Assembly (NCBI GenBank): GCA_944323075.1
Contig: CALURC010000016.1
Coordinates: 775,446 to 839,445 of the forward strand
DNA length: 64,000 nt
Source: an uncultured Alistipes sp.
GTDB taxonomy: Bacteria > Bacteroidota > Bacteroidia > Bacteroidales > Rikenellaceae
Direction of reading: 5' to 3'
Both the position numbers and the translations under genes were made by a program. The notes beneath the pieces were generated by a model. That model was not told where the DNA came from, did not search any database, and was given only the letters and a program-made list of their open reading frames with translations. The first letter of the stretch is position 1, and each line of letters opens with the position of its first letter. Shown here piece by piece: positions 18,640-26,953 of this stretch.

Positions 18640-19292
18640 TGATACAGGCAAAAAACATCCATAAGAGTTTCGGGACACTTGAAGTACTCAAAGGAATCGA
18701 CCTCATCATAAAACCGCGCGAAGTGGTCTCCATCGTAGGCCCGAGCGGTGCAGGAAAGACGACACTACTTCAAATCATGGGAACCTTGAGCCGTCCGACC
18801 TCCGGAGAGATCGAAATCGACGGTATTGCAGTAGACCGCCTCTCCGATCGAGAACTCTCCCGGTTCAGAAACAGAAAGATCGGCTTTGTCTTCCAGTTCC
18901 ACCACCTGCTACCCGAGTTCACCGCTTTCGAAAACGTCTGTATTCCGGGATACATCGCCCAAAGGGAACGCAAAGAGGTTGAGAACCGGGCACAAGAGCT
19001 GTTGGTAATGCTCGGTATGGAGCACCGGTTGACCCACAAGCCCGCCGAACTCTCCGGCGGCGAGCAACAACGCGTAGCCATAGCCCGCGCCCTGATCAAT
19101 TCACCCGCCGTACTGTTGGCAGACGAACCGTCCGGCAACCTCGACACGAAAAACAGGGAGGAGATTCATCAGCTCTTCTTCACGCTCCGCGACACGCTGG
19201 GGCAAACGGTCGTTATCGTAACGCACGACGAACAACTGGCCGAGATGTCTGACCGGAAGATTCAGATGGTCGACGGAGTGATACACCCGTAA
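18636..19292 (+). CDS. ABC transporter ATP-binding protein, LolD-like
   Basis: A 218-residue ATPase with Walker [13 protein letters not shown] (near residue 36), the signature [15 protein letters not shown], Walker [12 protein letters not shown] and the switch His in VIVTHDEQ. These and the length place it in the LolD/MacB-type (MJ0796) group. In proteobacteria LolD powers LolCE to release lipoproteins from the inner membrane; no membrane partner gene lies nearby, so the partner must be encoded elsewhere. It is embedded in an operon with folP upstream and TIGR02757 downstream. Confidence 0.85.
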   Translation: MMIQAKNIHKSFGTLEVLKGIDLIIKPREVVSIVGPSGAGKTTLLQIMGTLSRPTSGEIEIDGIAVDRLSDRELSRFRNRKIGFVFQFHHLLPEFTAFENVCIPGYIAQRERKEVENRAQELLVMLGMEHRLTHKPAELSGGEQQRVAIARALINSPAVLLADEPSGNLDTKNREEIHQLFFTLRDTLGQTVVIVTHDEQLAEMSDRKIQMVDGVIHP

Positions 19293-19294
19293 AC

Positions 19295-20065
19295 ATGGAA
19301 CCATCCGAACTCAAAGAGTGGCTTGACGAGTTGTACGATCGGTACGATTCGCCCGACTTCATCGAGAACGATCCGATCGCCATTCCGCACTCGTTTTCAA
19401 GACAGGAGGATATAGAACTCAGCGGATTTCTGTCGGCAACGATCGCATGGGGGAACCGCAAAATGATCGTACGCAACGCATTCCGCCTGATGGAACGGAT
19501 GGATCGGGCTCCGTTCGACTTTACTTGCAACGCTACGGAGCAGGAGCTGAACCGCCTGTGCGACTTCACCCATCGCACGTTCAACGGGGGTGACTGCATT
19601 GACTTCATTCGGGGATCACGACATATCTGCCGCATTTACAGCTCTTTAGGTCGTTTTTTCGAGACGGAATACGCAGCGAATAGCGATCTCCGTCAGGTCT
19701 TGTCGCAATTCCGGACCCGATTCTTCGAAGCGGAACACCGCCCGCATGCAGAGAAGCACCTCTCCTCGATCGATCGCGGAGCTGCCTGCAAACGGCTCTG
19801 CATGTTTCTCAAATGGATGGTCCGCAACGATTCACGGGGAGTCGATTTCGGGCTCTGGAAAACGATTCCCGCCTCGGCCCTCTACCTCCCTTTAGACATA
19901 CATACGGGGAATACGGCCCGAGCTTTAGGTCTGCTGCATCGCCGACAAAACGATTGGCGGGCTGTCGAGGAGGTAACAGATGCCCTCCGACAACTGGACC
20001 CACTTGACCCGATCAAATACGATTTCGCCCTTTTCGGCGCCGGAATCAACGGACTGCTTCGGTAA
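19295..20065 (+). CDS. TIGR02757 (DUF2400) family protein
   Basis: A 256-residue soluble protein of unknown function. The conserved family features are visible: FSRQEDIELSGFLSATIAWGNRKMI early, FLKWMVRND in the middle, and the C-terminal block PLDIHTGNTARALGLL followed by DPLDPIKYDFALFGAGI. The fold is helical and I recall weak similarity to helix-hairpin-helix DNA glycosylases, but no function is established. It is the last gene of the ybbR-coaE-folP-lolD operon, starting 2 nt after the lolD-like stop. Confidence 0.88.
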   Translation: MEPSELKEWLDELYDRYDSPDFIENDPIAIPHSFSRQEDIELSGFLSATIAWGNRKMIVRNAFRLMERMDRAPFDFTCNATEQELNRLCDFTHRTFNGGDCIDFIRGSRHICRIYSSLGRFFETEYAANSDLRQVLSQFRTRFFEAEHRPHAEKHLSSIDRGAACKRLCMFLKWMVRNDSRGVDFGLWKTIPASALYLPLDIHTGNTARALGLLHRRQNDWRAVEEVTDALRQLDPLDPIKYDFALFGAGINGLLR

Positions 20066-20171
20066 TTCGTTTCGTCACAGGCCACACTTACCCGCGCTGA
20101 CTATCCATCAACCATCTCGCACCTGGCGCCGCACCCCGCTCTCACAACTTTTCCACAGACTTTCCGCCTTG

Positions 20172-22157
20172 TCAATCCAGTTTCAACGGTTTCGTGGCGT
20201 ATGCGATCGCCGCCTCGATATTGATACCGCTCTCCCATGGTCGGCACGGACACCCGCTTGGCACTCCGTCGACATAATACTCGACCCACGCCCCCGCGCT
20301 GTCCCGCAAAGCCATCATCTTATCGTACACCTCTCCTGCCAACGGATGGTCATATCGGGCCAGGGCATAAAGAAACATACCGTAATCATATCCGAGTATC
20401 CGATCCTGCGTCGAGATACGTCCCGTACTCCGATAACGATCGACGACCTGTTCAAGCAGATCTTGTTTCTCTTCATCGGTCAAAAGTTGAGCGTCGATAT
20501 AGATCGGGAAAAGGTTTGCCGACGGAATATTGAATCGTTCCACCGTAGGAAGTTCGATTCCGGTCGTGTCGCGCTTCATGCACGCTTCGCAAAAATAGAG
20601 CGACCCTCTGAAATGGAATGTTTTTGGGAAATAATCGACATGTCCGGGGTAGAGACACACACCCGGACGAGTCTCCGGATAAACAACCTTCTTCTCCCGT
20701 TCCGGATTATTAATCCACAAACGACCATCTTGGAAAAAATTATCACGATAATGCATTGAGCATTCGGCGACATCCTGTTCCAAATCGCTCGTCTGTTCTT
20801 TGCTCCACAGTCCCTGCTCCTTCACGAAATCCAACAACCGATTGCTTCCTTCGATGAACAGCAATGTCGCTTCAGCCGAGCCGTGATACATCACCTTGCG
20901 TGGAACCACACCGCCGGCAATGTAGGTTTCATCGCCATTAAAGGGCATCATGCCATCGATCAGATTCCGTTGCTGCGCTGCCGTCGCCCACTCCAACATG
21001 GGTAAAATCCTCTTTATGAAAGCTACATCGCCGGTTTTACGATAATAATCGAAAGCCTGTACGACAAGGTATCCGGTAATTTCACTTTCATCATTTTCAT
21101 GACGATGGAAAATGCCGGAGTATCCGATTGCCTGTGCATTTTTGATATATCCGAACTCCTGCCAGATGCCGAAATAGAATTCCAGAATCTTTCGGGCTTC
21201 CGCCTCATGTCCCATGGCCAGCAATCCACGAAATACACCATACTGATCACGAACATAGGCCATATGATATACAATTCCAGCCAAGACACCACCTTGAAGT
21301 CCTTGCTGACTCCGAATCAATACCCCTATATCATCCACAGCTCGGTTAAACTCCTGCAAACGTTCTCCCGTGAGACGGTCGACCCTAAATTTAGATTGCT
21401 CCGCGGAGTAGCTTTTCCACCCCTTCTCGCACTTTTTGAGCTGACTGTTAAGTGACGTTTCCAATACAGTCTCCACGTGCTGCTTCAATTCCGAGGCAGA
21501 GGGACCCGCCACAACATACAACACCCCCTCACCAGAATTCGCCTCCATAATCAACTGCTTAGAGTCGTTCGGATCTGGCTGAAGCGAAACCGATCCTGTC
21601 GTTAAAATTTGATATTCGTACCCTTTCGGAGATTTGTAATTACTATAAAACGGCACACCGGATACAATCGACACCCGATAGCTGGAAGTCACCTCATTAT
21701 ATCGATTCGACACCCGATCATCCTTTTTGACCGTTATATCCTGTGCATAAGGTGCATACCGATCTTCCATGCACACACCGATCCGAAAACGCACCGGAGA
21801 TTCCGCCTCTATACAACGTACAAAACTGCATCCTGCATCCGAAATAAAATCGGTCAATCGAGCTTCCGTCTCCGAGCTTCCGATCATTCGATGTTCCCAA
21901 ACCGCCGTTTCTGGAATCCGGGAAGATTCGATCCTGTAACCGTCGTCGGTCAACTGCATACCCAACATGGAAGGCGATGAATAGGGAGGACCAAAAATCT
22001 GCAACACTTCGACTCCCTTTCCGTAGACACACAATGCGCCGTTTCCGATGGCATGTACACCAGGTATCCTTCCATTTCTATCATTGGCAATACTCAACAG
22101 AGGGCAATACGCCAAAAACAAAGCTACAAGCCAACCGAACATTCTGTAATTTTTCAT
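20172..22157 (-). CDS. Secreted (alpha/alpha)6-barrel glycoside hydrolase, specificity unknown
   Basis: A 661-residue exported protein (signal peptide MKNYRMFGWLVALFLAYCPLLSIA). An N-terminal beta-sandwich (about 25-240) begins with GNGALCVYG and FGPPYSS. A linker with SYSAEQSKFRVDRL leads into a helical barrel (about 280-650). There IRSQQGLQGGVLAG, AYVRDQYGVFRGLL, DESEITGYLVVQAF and PWESGINIEAAIAYA look like the acidic clusters of six-hairpin glycosidases such as GH15 or GH63. I cannot name the family or the substrate. It ends convergently with TIGR02757 and follows the MtaD-like gene by 49 nt. Confidence 0.7.
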   Translation of the reverse strand: MKNYRMFGWLVALFLAYCPLLSIANDRNGRIPGVHAIGNGALCVYGKGVEVLQIFGPPYSSPSMLGMQLTDDGYRIESSRIPETAVWEHRMIGSSETEARLTDFISDAGCSFVRCIEAESPVRFRIGVCMEDRYAPYAQDITVKKDDRVSNRYNEVTSSYRVSIVSGVPFYSNYKSPKGYEYQILTTGSVSLQPDPNDSKQLIMEANSGEGVLYVVAGPSASELKQHVETVLETSLNSQLKKCEKGWKSYSAEQSKFRVDRLTGERLQEFNRAVDDIGVLIRSQQGLQGGVLAGIVYHMAYVRDQYGVFRGLLAMGHEAEARKILEFYFGIWQEFGYIKNAQAIGYSGIFHRHENDESEITGYLVVQAFDYYRKTGDVAFIKRILPMLEWATAAQQRNLIDGMMPFNGDETYIAGGVVPRKVMYHGSAEATLLFIEGSNRLLDFVKEQGLWSKEQTSDLEQDVAECSMHYRDNFFQDGRLWINNPEREKKVVYPETRPGVCLYPGHVDYFPKTFHFRGSLYFCEACMKRDTTGIELPTVERFNIPSANLFPIYIDAQLLTDEEKQDLLEQVVDRYRSTGRISTQDRILGYDYGMFLYALARYDHPLAGEVYDKMMALRDSAGAWVEYYVDGVPSGCPCRPWESGINIEAAIAYATKPLKLD

Positions 22158-22206
22158 AATTATTGTAGTTTCTCATTTATTGTAGTCTATCTAAAAAGTC
22201 ATAGCA

Positions 22207-23529
22207 TCACGCTCTTTGTGCAAGATTTTGCAGTGTTTGATCAACTTCTTGTTTGATCGTTTCGAAATCCAACGTCACCAACCGCTTTGCCCTGACCACA
22301 ACTTGTCCGTCGATCAAAACAGTATCGACATCAGCCCCTCGGGCACAATAGACCAGATTACTCATCAGATCGTAATCCGGCGTTAAATGGGGCTGATCCA
22401 GATCGATCAGAATCAGATCAGCCAAAGCCCCTTCAGCAACCACCCCCAACTCTCCTGCATGTCCGATTGCCTTTGCAGCATCGACCGTCACCATACGGAG
22501 TACTGTCTCCGCAGGAAGAGATCGAGGATCTCCCGTCGACACTTTCTGGAGCAAAGCACCGGTCCGCATCTCGTCCCACATGTCCAAATCATTATTTGAA
22601 CTCGGGCCATCTGTTCCCATGCAAACATTAATACCTTGGGCCAACATACGACTTATCGGAGCTATTCCGCTCGCTAACTTCATATTACTTTGCGGATTAT
22701 AGACAACCGTAACATGATCGTTCCGCAAAATTTCCAACTCCTCATCGGTCGGATAGACACAATGGGCTGCAAGCGTCCGATAATCGAATACACCCAGCTC
22801 TTGCATCAAACGAATCGGTGTCTGTCCGTAATGTTCCTGCACGGTTTTAACTTCCGAAGCTGTCTCACTCAAATGGATATGTACTCCAATGTCGTACTTC
22901 CGACACAACGAAAGAGACTCTCGAATTTGCTCCGGACGACACGTATATGGGGCATGCGGGGCAATCCAAACAGCAATACGTCCCGCAGCAGCTCCATGAT
23001 ACCGTCCGACCATCTGTTCCATACGATCGAGATATCCATCGAAGACATGCTCGGTAAACGCAGGACAAGCTACCATTCGAACACCGCTTCGAATCGCTTG
23101 TTCGATAATCTGATCAGTGTGCCAATACATATCGGCAAAAGTCGTCGTCCCGCCCAACAACATTTCGGCAATTCCTAAAGCAGCTCCTCGGCTGACGTCT
23201 TCAGGAAGGAGTTTTGCCTCAAAAGGCCAGATTTTTTCGGTTAACCACGACTGAAGTTCCATATCATTGGCATATCCCCGCATAAGGGTCATCGCCACAT
23301 GATTATGCAGATTGATCAGACCGGGCATCAACAACATACCATGTGCATCCAGCACTTCCAATCCCGTCCCGTGTTCCCGCTCAAACCGCACAATCGCATC
23401 TGGATCGTTCCCGACATACACAATTCTGTTTCCTGCGATTCCGACCGCTCCATTCTTATAACTGATCGTCTCCCCAGTCCGTTCGGTCAACGAAAAAATT
23501 CGACAATTTTTAATCAACAAGCCGCTCAT
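22207..23529 (-). CDS. Amidohydrolase, methylthioadenosine/S-adenosylhomocysteine deaminase-like
   Basis: A 440-residue metal-dependent hydrolase of the MtaD/TrzN branch, which deaminates MTA, SAH or related adenosines. Metal ligands are visible as LHNHVA (near residue 72), HIHLSETASEV, AAHCVYPTDEE and MGTDGPSSNNDLDMW, in the usual order. A C-terminal composite sandwich contains GALADLILIDLDQPHLTP. No signal peptide, so cytoplasmic. It has its own good promoter. The exact substrate is inferred from family only. Confidence 0.82.
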   Translation of the reverse strand: MSGLLIKNCRIFSLTERTGETISYKNGAVGIAGNRIVYVGNDPDAIVRFEREHGTGLEVLDAHGMLLMPGLINLHNHVAMTLMRGYANDMELQSWLTEKIWPFEAKLLPEDVSRGAALGIAEMLLGGTTTFADMYWHTDQIIEQAIRSGVRMVACPAFTEHVFDGYLDRMEQMVGRYHGAAAGRIAVWIAPHAPYTCRPEQIRESLSLCRKYDIGVHIHLSETASEVKTVQEHYGQTPIRLMQELGVFDYRTLAAHCVYPTDEELEILRNDHVTVVYNPQSNMKLASGIAPISRMLAQGINVCMGTDGPSSNNDLDMWDEMRTGALLQKVSTGDPRSLPAETVLRMVTVDAAKAIGHAGELGVVAEGALADLILIDLDQPHLTPDYDLMSNLVYCARGADVDTVLIDGQVVVRAKRLVTLDFETIKQEVDQTLQNLAQRA

Positions 23530-23569
23530 CTGATCCGATATTTAGATCTGCCAATAGACCCTCTTTAAA

Positions 23570-23600
23570 CAAAGGTAACGAAAACTTTCGGGCGGGACAA
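23570..23600 (-). promoter_or_regulatory. Promoter of the MtaD-like deaminase gene
   Basis: On the minus strand TTG (23598-23600) is followed after 20 nt by TACCTTTG (23570-23577), a good fit to the Bacteroidota -33/-7 consensus. The ATG is 40 nt downstream of the -7 element. Confidence 0.65.
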
Positions 23601-23776
23601 GTCTATTTCGTACGCCACAACACTTTGTCTTAGACGGTCGACACAACATTACAGGTTATACTTGTGTCACATAACCACAACCGCTATCAACTTATCATTT
23701 CCCAACTCCATAATATTGAATCAAAAAGTCGAATCATTCTCCCATTTTATCCCTGAAATGGACAAACTCTTTCTTA

Positions 23777-23819
23777 AAAAAAATCGGGCGATGATCAAAA
23801 AATCATCGCCCGATTTTAT
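23777..23819 (-). terminator. Intrinsic terminator of the exbB-exbD-tonB operon
   Basis: On the minus strand AAAATCGGGCGATGAT pairs with ATCATCGCCCGATTTT around a short loop and runs into a T-rich tail. It starts about 20 nt after the tonB stop. Confidence 0.9.
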
Positions 23820-23837
23820 ATCGCGACCACCTTACTG

Positions 23838-24656
23838 CTACTGCATCCGGAAGTTGTATGTAATTGTTCCTTTCTGTGATAACGGAGCATTCTCGTCCAC
23901 ATTAAACCGCGCCTGCATAGCTGCTCGTTTGGCAGAGGCCACCAACGAACTGTTTCCTGTCGTCGATCCCTGCGACCGATAATCGGCCTTGGTAACACGT
24001 CCTTGCTGATCGACATAGATCTCGATAACGACCTTACCCTGATCACGAGCACTATAATCAGGAGCTGGTAACGCCCCGACCAAAGAACGACCTGCCAAAC
24101 TTGCCGAGTTTCCACCCGTACCGGTTCCAGTCCCTTCATGAGACCCTTCGGGAGATCCGGCAAGGTTTCCTTGATTTCCACTGCCTGTACCGGTTCCTTC
24201 ACTCGTCGACGTACTGTTCGCCGTCCGTCCCGGGAACAGCGCCTTTCGATTCACTTCACGAGGCTTTTCTACCGGTTTCTGCTCCGGCTTTGGTGTCGTC
24301 TTTTCCGCATCTACCTTTTTCTGAGGTTTTTTCTCCTCTTTCTTTTTCTCTTGGACTTCAACATCTGTCTCCTCAAAATCTTGCGTCAACTGCTCTTCAT
24401 CCACTTGTTCCCGCTCTGCTGGCCGCTGTTGCTGGACCTCCTCGGCAATCTGGTCGTTCATTGCCGGATCGATCCCCGGCGCAGCCGCCTCGATGTTACC
24501 AAAATCGACCAACAACCCCTCCCCTTCATCCAACGGCGGGGTGATCGTAAATTTCACCAAAAGCAACAACAAGAGCACAACTACCGCATAAACAACCGTT
24601 GCGGCAGTTCCCACCATACGCTGTTGCGTTCGGTCCTCTGTTTGAAAATCGATCAT
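23838..24656 (-). CDS. TonB-family energy transducer
   Basis: A 272-residue protein with one N-terminal membrane helix (about residues 18-36, VVYAVVVLLLLLLVKF) and a long periplasmic spacer rich in Glu, Lys, Gln and Pro, then a Gly/Thr/Ser-rich part. The C-terminal TonB-like domain (about 200-272) has VVIEIYVDQQGRVTKADY and ASAKRAAMQARFN. It should carry proton-motive energy from ExbB/ExbD to outer-membrane transporters such as SusC-type receptors. Third gene of the operon, 4 nt after exbD. Confidence 0.88.
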   Translation of the reverse strand: MIDFQTEDRTQQRMVGTAATVVYAVVVLLLLLLVKFTITPPLDEGEGLLVDFGNIEAAAPGIDPAMNDQIAEEVQQQRPAEREQVDEEQLTQDFEETDVEVQEKKKEEKKPQKKVDAEKTTPKPEQKPVEKPREVNRKALFPGRTANSTSTSEGTGTGSGNQGNLAGSPEGSHEGTGTGTGGNSASLAGRSLVGALPAPDYSARDQGKVVIEIYVDQQGRVTKADYRSQGSTTGNSSLVASAKRAAMQARFNVDENAPLSQKGTITYNFRMQ

Positions 24657-24660
24657 CTTA

Positions 24661-25053
24661 CTATTCCGGCGCAGTGGCCAATGTCAATTTTATCTTGTTC
24701 TTTATTGCAATCTTCATCACTTTGACAACCTCTTCGATCGGCACACTTTTGTCGCAATGGAGTGAAGCCGAAGGGATCTCCGCATCCTTTACGGCAGCGA
24801 CCAATGCCTCCTCCAGACGATCGAAGGGTACCGGATCCGTCCCGACATAATAATTCAAATCAGCCGTAATAGACACCGTAGCTACCGGTTTATCTTTCAA
24901 CTGATTGGTAGCTTTAGGCAACGTCAGCTTCACGGCATTGGGATTGATCAACGTGGTAGAGAGCATCATAAAAAGCAACAGCAAGAAGATCAGGTCGGTC
25001 ATCGACGACGAACTGAATCCTACTTCCACTTTTGACCCTCGTTTGATAGCCAT
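24661..25053 (-). CDS. exbD: Biopolymer transport protein ExbD
   Basis: A 130-residue protein with a single N-terminal membrane helix carrying the essential Asp (SSMTDLIFLLLLFMML) and a short periplasmic domain ending with the family pattern HCDKSVPIEEVVKVMKIA. Together with ExbB it forms the proton-driven motor that energises TonB. Middle gene of exbB-exbD-tonB. Confidence 0.9.
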   Translation of the reverse strand: MAIKRGSKVEVGFSSSSMTDLIFLLLLFMMLSTTLINPNAVKLTLPKATNQLKDKPVATVSITADLNYYVGTDPVPFDRLEEALVAAVKDAEIPSASLHCDKSVPIEEVVKVMKIAIKNKIKLTLATAPE

Positions 25054-25092
25054 AACTAATAACGTTTTAATCTTTTATTCCCGTTCTCGACT

Positions 25093-25785
25093 TTATTGTT
25101 CGATCGGTTGATTCAAAATATCCATAAAAGCGATCGAGTTGGCTTCCATCTGGAAGACCAGTTTTTCGATGCGCGCCACGAGGTAGTTGTATCCGAAATA
25201 GGCAGGAACACCGACCGTCAAACCTGCTACGGTAGTCACCATCGCCACATACATACCGCTCGAAAGAACCGTCATATCCACCGTACCTCCAGCCTGCGAC
25301 ATATTCATGAAAGCCTGCACCATACCGACAACCGTACCCAAGAATCCGATCATCGGGGCACCACCTGCTATTGTTGCCAGAATCGGCAGACCGGTTTCGA
25401 GTTTCGACACTTCGAGGTTCGCCACATTTTCGATCGAGTTATTCACATCGTTCAACGGACGTCCTATACGTTCGATTCCTTTTTCAACCATACGGGCAAT
25501 CGGAGTATTGGAACTCCGGCACAATTGGACTGCAGCTGCTATCTTCCCATCGAAAATCAACTCACGAATTCTGTTCATGAAGTTGGGATCGACAGCCGAA
25601 GCCTTACGAATCGCCCAAAAGCGCTCGAAAAAGATAAACACAGCCACACCGCCGAGAATCAGAAGCGGCCACATCAGGAAACCTCCGGCGAGAAATAGTT
25701 CTCCGAAACTCATCGTTTCGGCCACCGGTTCTACGGCCAGAGTCGCCGTCGCTGCCGGTTCACTTGCTTGCAACAATAACATCAT
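25093..25785 (-). CDS. exbB: Biopolymer transport protein ExbB (MotA/TolQ/ExbB family)
   Basis: A 230-residue membrane protein with three predicted helices: about 35-55, and then the paired helices that contain ATIAGGAPMIGFLGTVVGMVQAF and MYVAMVTTVAGLTVGVPAYFGYNYL, the conserved MotA_ExbB core. It is the pentameric scaffold of the ExbB-ExbD proton motor. The first 30 residues are Ala/Glu-rich and exported. First gene of the operon, driven by a strong-looking promoter. Confidence 0.9.
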   Translation of the reverse strand: MMLLLQASEPAATATLAVEPVAETMSFGELFLAGGFLMWPLLILGGVAVFIFFERFWAIRKASAVDPNFMNRIRELIFDGKIAAAVQLCRSSNTPIARMVEKGIERIGRPLNDVNNSIENVANLEVSKLETGLPILATIAGGAPMIGFLGTVVGMVQAFMNMSQAGGTVDMTVLSSGMYVAMVTTVAGLTVGVPAYFGYNYLVARIEKLVFQMEANSIAFMDILNQPIEQ

Positions 25786-25843
25786 ATTTTTTCAATTAGT
25801 TTTTTTAATTTTCAGTTCTCCGAACCGATATTTTGTCGATTCA

Positions 25844-25874
25844 CAAAAGTACGTTTTATTATGAATCCGGCAAA
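25844..25874 (-). promoter_or_regulatory. Promoter of exbB-exbD-tonB
   Basis: On the minus strand TTTG (25871-25874), a 19-nt spacer and TACTTTTG (25844-25851) match both consensus boxes. The ATG lies 58 nt downstream of the -7 element. Confidence 0.72.
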
Positions 25875-25916
25875 CAATCGTCGCAGGATTTTTTCGATGA
25901 CACCACTTCTCTTATC

Positions 25917-26837
25917 CTATTTTGAATCTTTATTGCCCATCTTTCGGATTCGGTCTTGCAACCGCCGCAATCCGCAACGCGCAAGAGGAGTCTTTCCAAA
26001 CAGCCGATCAAAATCAGAATCGTCCAACGCAAGCCACGAAACTGCATCCAACTGCTCGAGTTCCGGAATCGGTCGAAACTGTTCATGATCGAGAATCGGG
26101 GCTTTACTATTATATGGACACACCCGTTGGCAGACATCACACCCGAACACCCATCCATGCAAATTCCCTTCCGTCTCTTCTCCGTTTTCCCGTTCGATTG
26201 TCCGACGGGCAATACATTTTCCCGCATCTATCTTCCGGTCGGCCAGGATCGCCTGAGCCGGACAAGCCTCTACACATCTCCTGCAATTACCGCATCCGTC
26301 CCGCATCTTCGTCTCATCAGGATCTAATTGAACCGTCGTCACAATCTCCCCTAACAGCAAAAATGAGCCCAAACGGGGATGAACCAATAAGGAATGGCGA
26401 CCGATCCACCCCAAACCAGCCTCCACAGCCCACGATTTTTCCGAAATAGGAGCCGTATCGGTAAAAACACGTCCCGAAGCTTGAGGATCAAGCTCCTTTA
26501 AATAATCGAATAGTCGGAAAAGCTGTTGTTTGATCGTAATGTGATAGTCGACAGTATGGGCATATGTAGCAATACGCGAAGACACCTCTCCCACGGAGGA
26601 AAGACGGTTGTAGCTGACTCCACAAACGATAACCGATCGGGCCTGTCCAAACAACAGCGACGGATCAAACCGTTTCTGAACATTGCGTTTCAGATACTCC
26701 AAACCTCCATCATAACCGGAATCGAGCCATCTCTGAAAGTCATCACACCGTTCTGTTAACGGACGACATGCTGCAACTCCACACAAATCGAACCCCAGTT
26801 CATAGGCACGACAACGTATTTTTTCGGAAAGCGACAT
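25917..26837 (-). CDS. queG: Epoxyqueuosine reductase
   Basis: Cobalamin- and iron-sulfur-dependent enzyme for the last step of queuosine synthesis in tRNA. At 306 residues it has the QueG N-terminal domain (AYELGFDLCGVAACRPL), the AGLGWIGRHSLLV motif, and two 4Fe-4S clusters: CGNCRRCVEACP and the second site CDVCQRVCPYN. The reading frame continues 35 codons upstream, but MSLSEKIR at 26837 is the natural start and the extra segment is hydrophobic and promoter-like. Divergent from the acyl-CoA ligase. Confidence 0.94.
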   Translation of the reverse strand: MSLSEKIRCRAYELGFDLCGVAACRPLTERCDDFQRWLDSGYDGGLEYLKRNVQKRFDPSLLFGQARSVIVCGVSYNRLSSVGEVSSRIATYAHTVDYHITIKQQLFRLFDYLKELDPQASGRVFTDTAPISEKSWAVEAGLGWIGRHSLLVHPRLGSFLLLGEIVTTVQLDPDETKMRDGCGNCRRCVEACPAQAILADRKIDAGKCIARRTIERENGEETEGNLHGWVFGCDVCQRVCPYNSKAPILDHEQFRPIPELEQLDAVSWLALDDSDFDRLFGKTPLARCGLRRLQDRIRKMGNKDSK

Positions 26838-26874
26838 GTGACGAAACCAAACTTCTTCGTTCGTTATTGTTCCG

Positions 26875-26882
26875 CAAAAATA
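26875..26882 (-). promoter_or_regulatory. Putative -7 element of queG
   Basis: TATTTTTG on the minus strand, 38 nt before the queG ATG, fits the -7 consensus. It faces the opposing -7 element at 26904-26911, 21 nt away. No clear -33 box is visible. Confidence 0.38.
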
Positions 26883-26903
26883 TAATTTCTCGACAAAAAA
26901 AAT

Positions 26904-26911
26904 TATCTTTG
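26904..26911 (+). promoter_or_regulatory. Putative -7 element of the acyl-CoA ligase gene
   Basis: TATCTTTG on the plus strand, 42 nt before the ATG at 26954. Its -33 region overlaps the queG -7 element, so the two promoters may exclude each other. Confidence 0.45.
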
Positions 26912-26953
26912 TCTTCAGGAAGAGCTGCATTCTGTTAATCAATCTATCCGATC

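Larger units (their letters stand above)
23530..23837. other. Intergenic region with promoter and terminator
   Basis: This 308-nt gap between the MtaD-like gene and tonB holds the MtaD-like promoter (23570-23600) and the terminator of exbB-exbD-tonB (23777-23819). The middle part (about 23605-23775) shows nothing I recognise. Confidence 0.6.
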
